The notes beneath the pieces are model-generated. The model did no database searches and was not told the origin of the DNA. It was given only the letters and a program-made list of their open reading frames with translations. A program made the position numbers and the translations under genes. From Takakia lepidozioides (taxonomy: Eukaryota; Streptophyta; Takakiopsida; Takakiales; Takakiaceae): DNA of 60,000 nt. Position 1 is the first letter of the stretch. Each line of letters starts with the position of its first letter. Location of the stretch: contig CM060733.1 in NCBI GenBank assembly GCA_030704615.1, forward strand, positions 23,624,001-23,684,000, given 5' to 3'. Positions 9,946-20,664 of this stretch are shown here, piece by piece.

Positions 9946-10670
9946 GGTTTACTATTTCATGAGCAGAAACCATGAGCCATGAGCCATGAGCCGCATGAGC
10001 CGCATGAGCGGTGAGCCGAAGTCTAAGACACGCGGATTTCATGAGCGGACTCCTCCAAATTTGGAAATGCGGCAGATTAAACAAGTATTAAAATAATAGT
10101 TTTTAATTTGACCTTGCCGTTTTTGGAAGTTACGGATCCTGTAATGCGGCGAAGATATGTCGTCAGTAACAACTCCGCTCATGGTTTTTTAGATCCGCTC
10201 ATGGAAATGAGTGACCGTGCAACGAGAAATCCAGTATACCACGGCAAAAGGACGTCGCATACTGGCCTGTATAGAGTTTCCGCGGTTTTACATGCCTTAA
10301 CATTGGAATGAAGCTGACCCTTTTGCCGCGACTGAACCAATAGAGTCTGCACAATTCTGTCATCTTCCAGTATTCGGCGGGAAAGATTTGCAAGTGAACT
10401 AGGAAATGCGGTGCCGCATTAGGGTTCGCACGTGCGAAATTTCTGGGCAGTTTGGTGTTGGTGAATGCCGCATCTACCAGTACCTACGACGTTACTTGGA
10501 AATGCGGCGCCGCATTTCCTTGCCGGGGGTCGAATGAGGAAAGCAAAGTTTGGGAGAGCAGAAAAACAGGAACCCTCCAACACACAAAAATACATGCATG
10601 TGGGGGCTCAACCCTGGTGCATGTATGAAGTGACGAGTTGTGGAATTACACCGGAGTCTCTTTAGGTACA
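9946..10670 (-). mobile_element. Terminus of the minus-strand MULE-like element
   Basis: This is the inverted counterpart of the left arm at the window start. It begins with GAGGTTTACTATTTCATGAG and the CATGAGC repeats, then about 550 bp shared with the left arm. AAATGCGG palindromes lie at about 10,404-10,422 and 10,500-10,520; the left arm has degenerate equivalents. The transposase reads toward this end from 13.3 kb. No target-site duplication could be assigned because the opposite end is unclear (possibly the related end near 20,214, or lost). Confidence 0.6.
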
Positions 10671-13340
10671 CGTAGTACAGATGCTTGCAAGGGCAGTATG
10701 ATGCCCCCTTGTTCGCCATGATCTGAAAGTCGGTGCAATTGCAGGTGGGTAATGGTGATGCAGGTGGTGCAATCTGAAATGGTGATGGTGTACACCTCAT
10801 TGCAAACAGCTGAGCCTGCCGTGGCCATCTGATACACACGCCCAAAGCCTGGTGGGGGCACTTCTGTCGAGCTCTGGATTGTACAGTTCATCCGAAGTGC
10901 ATTCCCCATCCTTGTCTCGTTCACTTTTGAGGGAGGTCGCCGCCTCTTCGGTTTCCCCCAACGGTGTGTAGGATGCTTAGAGCTGTCGGGTCCCATTGTT
11001 CTTGCTCTTACAGGGGTCGGTGGTGGAGGCTGTGGAAGCGGAAATGGTTGTCTGGGGACGTCAGTGCGTTGCACCATCCGAAATCCTGCGGCAGTAAGGG
11101 TGTCGGCCTCAACCTGACTCAGATCGCAGCCTGGTTCCACCGGCCACACCGGGGGAGCCTCTGGCATTGTTTGTATGCCGTACTTGGGCTTTCTATACAC
11201 GCAAGTCATAATGTCGTGCCTGCAGAACCAAAACTGGGTGGTTGTCGCCTCCGCAAACTTTGCATGGACAAATCTTCCTGTAAAAGTAGGAGCAGGGACA
11301 GCACCATCTGGATTCCTCCTTATCATCTCTAAACAACGTTGTCGTGTATCCACTCGAATTGCGGAACACCTGCCTCGAAACGACGGCTTTGTGCGAGCAA
11401 TTCTCCACTGTGACGCAGACACAGTCGTCTCCACAATGGCTTGGCCATACTGCATAACAGGGGGCGGAATCTGGGGCAAGCGAGCGGTGGGAATTTCTTG
11501 CACGGAATCCCCGCTTGAAGGCGATGACGATCTGGAATTTCTTGGGCTTCCACTGCTGGAAGTCACATTGTGCGGCAACATGACGGGCCCTCGAGGTGCT
11601 GTCCGAATGTTCCTGTCGGATCTCCAGGAATCCTCTTCGCACCCGGGTTCCTCTTCAATCCTCCGCCTCACAGGGCGAGTACGGACGTCCCCCTCTAGGT
11701 GCTCACCTCTGCGGTGCAGAGGCGTCCCTTTGATCTTCTCTCGCAATGCTGTCGCCCATTTCAGTGGATTCTTCGACCTCGAAGCTGTTCGCACCAACAA
11801 TTCCTCCTTGTCCGGCCCAAAGCCCCATTGTTTCCCGCTCAAGAACTTGTAGTACGTGGCTTGCTGCATGATTGCTCTGTCGATGTCCTCCGTTGTGGCC
11901 GTCACTACGTCCACCAGATGTGCGGCAGAAGACGCTCGCCAGGAGGAGTGCACTGATTCTGCCATATTCGTGTTCGGCATGTCCGTGTTGGAATCCAAGC
12001 ACCGCTCCTACAAGGACACAGACAATGGTGAGGAACCAATGGAAAGGTCCGTAATAGAAAGACAATTGCACGAAAATGACAGCATCATACCTCCCGCATG
12101 TACTGTCCGAACTGTCGATACCGGAAATGCCACCACCCCAACCAGCTGTGCAAGGCTCCCAGATTGGTTGTCTCCACTGCACCTGACGTGTTCCACCAAG
12201 CCTCGATGATAGCAAACTTAACCTCCGCATCATCAAATGTGGGTGCATCCTTCCACGCCATACAAAGGACACGGTGTTCAGCCTGGAATGAGCTAGCAAC
12301 AAATTTGGTAGTGTAATGGGATAGACTCTGCATCCAATGGAATCCACAGGATCTCTCTTTCCCCTCCATTGGCACATTGGGGTCCTCACCGTACACACGC
12401 CGCACCGCTGCCCAGTTGGCCTGAGCGTTGTTTGCCATGAATCCCCTGAAATTGGGCTCTGGCAATCCCGCCCTTGCCATCTGCTCGTTTATGCCCTCCC
12501 ACAGATGCATCTCGGACTGTGTGTCCTCCCCTTTCATCTCGCAGATTGCAATCGTCATAAGCCTCTTGGAGTGATAGTCATAAACATGCGCACCCATAGT
12601 CACCCACTGATGGTTTGTAATTCGCTTGATGTGATCAAACATCACCCAAGCATTCGACAGGTTTCCAGTTGTCATGCGAGTGACCAATTCGACTCCACTC
12701 CCAGGCCCACACGTCGACATTTTAGAAATGTAACAACGATCGGATTCGCTGCCTTGCCCTGGAAACCTGCTACCTTGGATGTAGTCATATCCAGTCATTC
12801 GTTTCACCTCCAGGATTGAGTGCATGTCCGACCCCCGGCCGAACTCCTGCTTGCAAGATACGATGTGATTCCGCACATTCGGACTACAAACGTGCGAGAC
12901 CGACTCCAACAGGTCAAGCATCTCCTCTTCGTTCAAGGGCACTCGGTCTGAACCATCTTCAGACATGATTTTGCCAAGAGCAATCTTGTGGGCTGCCTTC
13001 AGCTGAATCTGCTTTGGTTTGGCTCCGGGGCTCAATTTCACCTCCTCTTTTATGATGTCGTGTGCTTCCTGCACAGCCTCACGCATGTTGCCTCTCGCCA
13101 AGGGGTGGCAGTGGACCCCAACGTGTATACAAGCTCTAGTCAAGTCCGGGAGCAAATGGACAACGTAATATTGCTTGGCTCTGCACATGGACATGCACGT
13201 CGGTGGTTCTTTGCAATGTGCGCACTTGAAAGTACCCGCAGGAGCTTGGCTGGAGACAATGAATGGATGATGCATTGTGCCAGTCCAATCCGTCTCGTTT
13301 CTTTGCCCTCCTTTGGAAAGAAAGTGGAAGCAGGCGGGAT
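10646..13340 (-). pseudogene. MULE-like transposase with an intron and damaged SWIM finger
   Basis: The minus-strand coding runs from about 13,330 to 12,091, then a GT-AG intron (12,090-12,008, 83 bp) joins MRE to ERCLDSNTDMPNTN and coding continues to 10,646. The N-terminal half has a cysteine-rich patch (CAHCKEPPTCMSMC). The core has VYDYHSKRLMTIAICEM, a candidate first catalytic Asp. GFMANNAQANWAAVRRVYG follows, where the second acidic residue seems replaced by Asn, and then CGFH, matching the CxxH of Mutator-like transposases. A proline/serine-rich linker follows, then the SWIM region, where a 19-bp insertion near 10,775 shifts the frame. I take it as inactive. The family assignment rests on these motifs and the SWIM C-terminus. 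Upstream the frame runs on into palindrome repeats at 13,360-13,612, which are not part of the protein. Confidence 0.7.
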
Positions 13341-13361
13341 TCAGGTTTCCGACATTCCAGC

Positions 13362-13612
13362 AAAATAAGGCACCGCATTTCCGCCCGGGTGAGACCTTAA
13401 CACTCTCCAGAACGGAAATGCGGTAACGCATTTCCATCCAGCAAGCATGGTATATGAAGGTGGAACGGAAATGCGGTACCGCACTTCCGTTCTGATTGAG
13501 AATCATGAACAAAGGGAACAGAAATGCGGCACCGCATTTCCGTCCGAGTCGCACTTTCCGACATTCCAGAACGGAAATGCGGCACCGCATTTCCGCCCGG
13601 GTGAGAGGTGCC
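13362..13612 (-). repeat. Five-unit palindrome cluster, reverse orientation
   Basis: Five palindromes of core AAATGCGGNNCCGCATTT, at a spacing of about 53 bp, are separated by the same four spacer sequences seen in the array at 18,371-19,815 but reverse-complemented and in matching reverse order. The cluster replaces the 3' end of the adjacent methyltransferase copy: homology to the other copy stops abruptly at about 13,605, inside the exon for motif II. Confidence 0.9.
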
Positions 13613-16600
13613 GGTCGGAAAACCGCCCAGCCCACATTGAGGCACTTGTTACAATGCCATCCACACATTATGACATGGCCCTTCAGATGTTGCGAATGAA
13701 AGCATAACGAGAGTTTGCAGAAAAGCATACAACAAGATTCTGCATACCTGTCCCACAGATGAGGTCGAGCACTGTGCCCTCCACGTCAGTGCATGTCTCC
13801 ATAATTGTCTGAATGAAGGCACGGCTCCGAGTGCGTGAATACCACAGGGGTTCAGTTGAAGTGAGGCTATGAGGGAGAAGTTCCGTGGGAACGTTGTTGA
13901 ACAGGACATCGTAATCGATGGGGTCGCAGTTCGGGTCAACCAACAATCCCTCCTTCCGGAAAGCAAAGGTGGAGTTCTCCTTCACAAAGCAGTATGCATC
14001 GAACTACTTCGTCTGCATACAAAGTGGGGGACGATTAGAAATCGAATGCGGCACCGCATTTCAAGACTCCTAAGAAAATGAAAGGACGAGTGCCAAGGTC
14101 GTAATTACCTTCTTCCCTTCCGACCGAAGGCCCAATGTGTTGATGCACGTCCACTTCTTCTTCATAATTGGGACGGCGCTCTTGCGGGTCCACTTCGCAA
14201 TTCCTGTCTGCGTATTTTTGCCTCTGCTCGCCAGGACAACCACACAGCCTCTGTCGTCCAACACCATGCGGGCGAGCCCGAATCCTTTCTTCCAAAAGTC
14301 CTCGGAGTACCTGTTCCAAGATGGCAAAGCTTGAAGTCCTTCCACAGGCTCTCCGTCTGGAATATCCAAGATGATCATATCGCAAGACCAATCGGTGGCA
14401 TTTCCGCCCCTCCTGCAATCCTTGTCTGCACACACCCTCTCAAGGAACAAGACCATCTTCAGAAACCCGGGGGTGTCGGAAGGCTCTTCGGCAGCCGCCT
14501 TCTTTAGTGCTCTGCCCTTCAGACCCTCCATGGTCTTCATGTATGCCAACTTGGTTGCCCGTCCATCCAAAGCCGCCAAGAAACTCTCATTGACACACTG
14601 GACTACTGTATCGGGATCCACTTTCGGCCTCTTCATTTCCACTGGCTCGAAAGGGTGCCCCCCCGGGGGGTTGAAGAGTGTCTTCTTTGCCGAGCCAGTT
14701 CTCGTCCCTCTCGTGACAACGGTGGGCACAGGGGATTTTGGCTCCGTCTCGGGGGGTGGGCTGGTTGCAAAGTCTCCATCGGAGTCCTCTTCCTCACCCT
14801 CTACCTGCACTATCTGTTTCTGCTTCTTCGTTTTCTTGGGTGTCACAACTGCTGCTCCTTGCTGCCGAGTCCGCTTCTTCGACCCCTTCTGTTGAGCCTG
14901 CATAGCTGCATCCACCGTCTTTTGTGCCATTTCAGCTGCCTTTCTGGATTGTTCCAGAGCAGCAGCTTCCTTTGCCGACTTTGGCCGAGCAGGGACACGT
15001 CTTTCCTTTCTCTTCTCTTCTGCTTTCGCGTGCAGATCTTTCTCAGACTCGTCAACAATTCCTCCAGACATGTCCAGGTACCACGGGCATCCAACCAGAT
15101 GCGCAGCATGCCATTGTTTTTGTATCTCGGGTGTGTAGACACAGCTTGGGCCCGCCACGGTCCAAGCCATGAAGAACGGGGGCTCTTGAGCCAGGGCCCC
15201 TGTCTGAAGAAGCACGTATTTCATATACTTGCAGGGCAGTCAGCATGCGTGAGCAAAAGTTGAGACCAACGTACTCGTAGAGTGCAACCGAAAACATAAA
15301 ATGCGAATGCGGTGCCGCATTTCCCAGACAAACCTCATTACCAGGCTTTGCATACAAGGACAGCTGGGCTTCACCTGTAAACAATTCGCATTGCAGCTTT
15401 TCCTGCTCCCTCCTGATGTGTAAACTCCACGCTCATTCTTGCTGTTTGCAGCTCCCTGGCGAAGAGGTTGTCCTTGTAAGCACATCTGAAACGTGTCACG
15501 TAGTCTTCCAATGTCTGTGTTCCATCCCATTTGACGTACAAGCCAAACAAATTTGTATGCATAACGACTTGCTCCTTCGCATTCGTCATTACCTGCGATT
15601 CCCACATGCATTGTCACGTAGCAGTTCAGGGAATTCATTTCAGAAAAGCAAATCTAGGGAAGTACCTTGAATTACCTGGAACCACCAAGTCATGCGGTTG
15701 AGCCACACATCCACTGCAGGGTCGGAAACTTCGAGTGGAAAAGACCACATTGTCCTTATACTCTCCGATGCATTCCAGATCGACAGCCACCATGTCTGCC
15801 ATTTCCGATCCAATGTCAGGAGCAGGAAGAAGAGTGGCTATTGCTAGGAAGGAACTTCAGTGAATTGAAACATCACCTTCTCTTTCGCTTCAACACATGC
15901 CGTTGAGAGGTGATGCAGTTTCTCCAACTGCATGGTCGGCTGCATGGCCCGAGAATAGTGTTTTGCAATCTCGGGGATGAAGTCCTTTCCAAGTGCCGGA
16001 TCTGCAATGGCCACCAGCTTCACAAGCTTTGACTTGTATTTCGTTCTGGACTTGACCCCGGCTTCCTTCAAGTGCTCAATCAATGACTGCAACGTTTTGA
16101 CCTGCCCCTCACTTTCCATGAAGAAGCGTTTGGCATGGGCCAAATCCAGCTTGATGTTTGACTGCCAACAAAAACATGCAGAAGCGTTACATTCGATTCA
16201 TGTGGAAAGATTACCGGAAATTGAGGAAGGATGAGCAGAGGGAAATGGGAGGACGACTTACTTCGTATATGACCTCCACCATTCCATCCATAGTGAGACG
16301 ATACCATGTCCGGTCAGTTTTTGCCACGGCTTTCTGAATGAGCTCGGGCTCCAACATTTCCGCGAACATGTGCGGATCAGTGAGACCAGTTTTCCTCACC
16401 CTGTACAGCATATGTGCCATGTGGGTATGCACGTACGCATTTTCAGTGACCCTGCAAGGCACACTCTTCAGTTCAGTCCACGAAAGCACGGAAACAAAAC
16501 AGATTGGAAACTGAAATGCGGCACCGCATTTCGAACGTGCATGGGAGGGTATGAGTATCTTACGAGTTGAGGTCCGCCATGGCATTCTTGAGCAGGGAGG

Positions 16601-18053
16601 AGTCTGCCGCCTTCACCTTGAGGATGACACACTCCACCATGTAATGCCAGCCAATGTGCTTGGCATGGTTCTGCTTGATGTACTCCCACCAGGCGAGAAG
16701 TCGGTGATTCCCGTCCCACACAAAGAACATTTTACCCGACATATGGCCGAAGTCGGGATCACCCTTCAGTGTTGCCTCGAATTCGTCGTTGCGGGTGTGC
16801 CAGTGGGTATCCCATGTTGACAATTCCTCCGCAGTGGGTCCACGAGATTCGCCGTCCTCATTCTCAAGGGAAACGTAGAAGGCTGGCAAACCTAGACGGT
16901 ACCCTTCTCGAAATGCGAACTTGAGCTTATCCACATCTCCGGGAAGTGCCTGCCTGACGATGGAAAGGGAGACCATGCGACAGAGTGGGATTCGAAGAGT
17001 CCGCTGGAATACCCTGCTGCCCAGAACTCTGCCAATGCTACTATGTGTCTCCTCCAACATTGTATCCGCTGCACTTTGGAATTCCTCCGGAGACATTTCT
17101 GCTGGTGGCGGCAGGGGCTAAGCAGCTTGAGCATCCCCAACTGGAGCTGCACTCTGGGGAATCTTTGCGGACAATTGTGCAATTGCAGAGGCCTCCTCCG
17201 GGCCTTCAGTGGTCAGGTCTTCCTCAACTGTGGTCAGGTCTTGCTGAGAACGTTGAGAGGCAGCACCCTCCTCCGGTACCAGATCTCCGGTTGATCCCAT
17301 TGGCTTCGCTGCAGCAGGTTGGAAATCAAGCAGGAACTGGGCTTTAGCTCGTGGAATCGGTTTTGAAGACTGCTCTGCCCTCCCCCTGATTGCCTTGTGC
17401 TTCCTCATTCTTGCAGGTGAAGGTGTCTGCTGCAATTGAATCTGCTTCATTCGCCTGGGTGGGGGGGAAACGGCCTGGTCCGGTTCAGAAACAAGTTGAA
17501 GGACGGGCTGCTTCTTCTTCGTCTTTGCTGGAGAAGGGCTAGACCCCTGCTGGCGATTCTCCATGACCTTTGAAGGCGAGTCGCTCTCTAGGGCTTTGAA
17601 CTGCAAGGACTTGCCCTTGGAAGCCGCGTCCTTGAAACGCACAGGACTAGGACCGGCAGGAAGACCCGTGCTCGCGGATCGGCTGGGTGTGCGTGCTGCA
17701 GCTAGCTCCACGGACTCTTCGGATTCCTGCGATCCCTCCAGCACGTCCACCTTTCCGGTTAGGCATGCAAACATCTTCTGCAGTCAAGTCTCCTAGCATA
17801 CAGTCTAAGAATTGCAGAAGAAAAATGAGGCGGGTTTCGGTGCTCGATCAGCTGGCGAATCCCGATAGCACGGAGCTCTCACTGGTGGTTGGGTTGCCTG
17901 CGTGGCCTGATGCTGCGAGATGGCAATCTCCTCCTGTACACGCATCTGCTTCCTCCCCTTCGGCATTGGCCTACGTCCGAAGTACAATTTTCGGAGCTTG
18001 CGACGATGTCTCTTCTCTGGTGCACGCACTCCCTCCCTCTCAGGTTCGAGCAT
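13605..18053 (-). pseudogene. ParB-like / amino-DNA-methyltransferase fusion gene, copy 1
   Basis: Exons (minus strand), inferred from GT-AG sites and comparison with copy 2: 18,053-17,883; 17,777-16,564; 16,451-16,262; 16,161-15,877; about 15,820-15,678; 15,592-15,375; about 15,233-14,109; 14,012-13,748; then about 13,646 to a break at 13,605. Exon 1 is basic (KRHRRKLRK). Exon 2 is Pro/Ser/Glu-rich, then a ParB/sulfiredoxin-like domain (MVSLSIVRQALPGDVDKL to FFVWDGNHRLLAWWEYI). Exons 3-6 look helical. Exon 7 has a coiled Lys/Glu-rich part and a motif IV-like MIILDIPDGE. Exon 8 has motifs X and I (VLDLICGTG). Damage: TAG at 17,118 and 14,003-14,005 where copy 2 has CAG; acceptors of exons 5, 7 and 9 lost; 3' end replaced by a palindrome cluster. 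Architecture resembles phage ParB-methyltransferase fusions (inference). Confidence 0.75.
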
Positions 18054-18370
18054 AAGAAGAACAGAGACAGGGAAAAGGGGCAAAGAGTGCAGATGGAAAG
18101 GGCGCGAGAGGGGTGACTGAGGAGACACGACAAAAGCAGATGAAACGGTGGTGATGCAGCACTTGGGTTCGAAAGGGTTGGAGGAAAGTGTCTCCTCGTG
18201 GACTTTGCATCATTACGAAATTCGAATCGTTCAGGATACGTCTGCCGTCCGAAAAACAAACATCATTATCCAACGGTCAGGCCGCGCCGCCTCATGCCAC
18301 TTCAGTCAGATAGAGTGCAGACACATGCCGCAATTCCGATGCTCCACGTGTTCAAATTTGGAGTTGGAGT

Positions 18371-19815
18371 GAAAATGCGAATGCGGCGCCGCATTTCCGT
18401 TAAGTACCATCACAGAGCTACACATCCGTGCTTGTTGGAAGAAAATGCGGCACCGCATTTCCGTTCCACCTTCACATACCTTAGTTGTTGAACGGAAATA
18501 CGGTGCCGCATTTCCGTCCCACAGCTCAATGTATGAGATACAAAAGGGAAATGCGGCGCCGCATTTCCGTTCAGGAATGTCGAAACGTGCGATTCGGACG
18601 GAAATGCGGCACAGCAATTCAGTTCCCGTGGTTCATGATTTTCAATCTGAAAGGAAATGCGGTACCGCATTTTTGTTCCAAAGCTCTATGCCTCACATAC
18701 AAAAAGGAAATGCGGCGCCGCATTTCCGTTTTGGAATGTCGGAAGGTGCGACTCCGACGGAATTGCTGTACCGCATTTCAGTTCCGATGTTTCACGATTT
18801 TTCATAATAACGGAAATGCGGTACCGCATTTCCGTTCTGGAGAGTATGAAGGTCTCACCCGGGCGGAAATGCGGTGCCGCATTTCCATTCTAGCTTGTGA
18901 GGGAGGTGCGACTCGGATGGAAATGCGCTGCCGCATTTCAGTTCCGATGGTTCACGATTTACAGTCAGAACGGAAATGCGGTACCGCATTTCCGTTCTGG
19001 AGAGTATGAAGGTCTCACCCTGGCGGAAATGCGGTGCCGCATTTCCGTTCTAGCTTGGGAGGGAGGTGCGACTCGGATGGAAATGCACTGCCGCATTTCA
19101 GTTCCGATGGTTCACGATTTACAGTCAGAACGGAAATGCGGTACCGCATTTCCGTTCTGGATAGTATGAATGTCTGAAGCGGTCGGAATTGCGCTGTCTC
19201 AAGCGATCGGAATTGCACTGGGCTCCATGCATCAGATACAAATCGGAAATGCGGCTCCGCATTTCCGTTCTGGAATGTCGGAAAGTGCCACTCGGACGGA
19301 AATGCGGTGCCGCATTTCTGTTCCCGTTGTTCATAATTCTCAATCAGAACGGAAATGTGGTACCGCATTTCCGTTCCACCTTCACATACCGTGCTTGCTG
19401 GATGGAAATGCGTTACCGCATTCCCGTTCTGGAGAGTATTAAGGTCTCACCCGGGCGGAAATGCGGTGCCGCATTTCCGTTATGGAATGTCGGAAAGTGC
19501 GACTCGGACGGAAATGCGGTGCCGCATTTCTGTTCCCTTTGTTCATGATTCTCAATCAGAACGGAAATGCGGTACCGCATTTCCGTTCCACCTTCACATA
19601 CCGTGCTTGCTGGATGGAAATGCGTTACTGCATTTCCGTTCTGGAGAGTGTTAAGGTCTCACCCGGGCGGAAATGCGGTGCCGCATTTCCGTTCTGGAAT
19701 GTCGGAAAGTGCGACTCGGACGGAAATGCGGTGCCGCATTTCTGTTCCCTTTGTTCATGATTCTCAATCAGAACGGAAATGCGGTACCGCATTTCCGTTC
19801 TGGAGAGTGTTAAGG
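18371..19815 (+). repeat. Palindrome array A: about 26 units, 53-bp period
   Basis: About 26 copies of a 22-24 bp palindrome (core AAATGCGGNNCCGCATTT, central two bases mostly TA, TG, CA or CG) alternate with 29-31 bp spacers. From about 19,298 the spacers recur in fixed order as a four-unit higher-order repeat of about 212 bp (spacers starting CCACCTTCAC, CTGGAGAG, TGGAATGTCG and CCCTTTGTTC). At 18,812-19,170 a three-unit order is repeated. Some palindromes are imperfect (18,600; 18,760; 18,919; 19,085). The array lies directly upstream of copy 1's first exon, starting about 320 bp from the likely ATG. It is not coding: every frame gives repetitive peptides. Confidence 0.95.
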
Positions 19816-20664
19816 TCGGGGGTTGCTATTCCATATGCACAGGTTGCGTGCATGCATGCACAAAATCCCTTATTATATATGCATGTGACAAATTTGTATG
19901 CACACATTGTAGATTGTATGCAGTGGAGTTATATAACATAGAATATGACGTATTTATTGCATATGCAAATGTTACATCATATGTATATAGAAAAAAATAA
20001 AATAAAAATCTTAGCTAACAAAATCAGTAGTCAATGGTCAAAGTTGCATGTGACCACTAACTCCAACTAATGCACCACCTTAAACTGAAGAGAATACAAG
20101 ATCCCTGGCCAAAGTAATAGTTTGCAAACTTGTATTCAAGGAAAACAGTTTCATATTAACCAAAATATGGACTTTTGTACTAACAAATGCATATGTGTCA
20201 TGTTTGGAACGGGGGCTGCTATTTCATGAGCCATGAGCCATGAGCCATGAGCAGAGTCGTAAGTGTGGAAAAAAACATGAGCAGCACTATTTTCCGGAAA
20301 TGAGTGTCCGCGGGAATAGGGTTTAGGGTGCCACGGTCATAGGGGGAGAAGGACCTCCCGATGAAGGAGGTTCGGCAATGTTATTTAGAATTATATATTG
20401 AAAGGCAATGTTACGCGAATGGTAGGGTGGTACTGCTCTGTACAATGGGGGCCCATTTCAGCCTACCAGCCACTTGCAAAATCCACCCACACACCCAATC
20501 CCAAACAAAATGAGCAATGACGCATTCTGGGAACGATGGACACAGAATAGAATAAAAAGAGGGCACAATGAGGTTTTTATTGATCCACATGAATTGCATT
20601 TGAAGCACGTCTACTGTGCTGATTGTGCCATCAAATCTTGAGCCCTGTGCTTACTGAATACAAG
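19816..20664. other. AT-rich intergenic stretch with a MULE-like end
   Basis: I see no gene. At 19,812 and again at 20,210 the sequence GGGGNTGCTATT occurs, the latter continuing TTCATGAGCC repeats as at the MULE termini (9,950). The 20,210-20,290 segment is therefore probably a terminus of a related element. The rest is AT-rich without clear structure. Confidence 0.45.

Noticed and set aside
15678-15820. Alternative frame for exon 5 of the methyltransferase gene
   Set aside because: Differences between the two copies are mostly silent in the chosen frame and amino-acid-changing in the alternative one.
18371-19815. A true CRISPR array
   Set aside because: Geometry is similar, but spacers recur in a fixed four-unit order, repeats vary, there are no cas genes, and the context is a eukaryotic nuclear genome.
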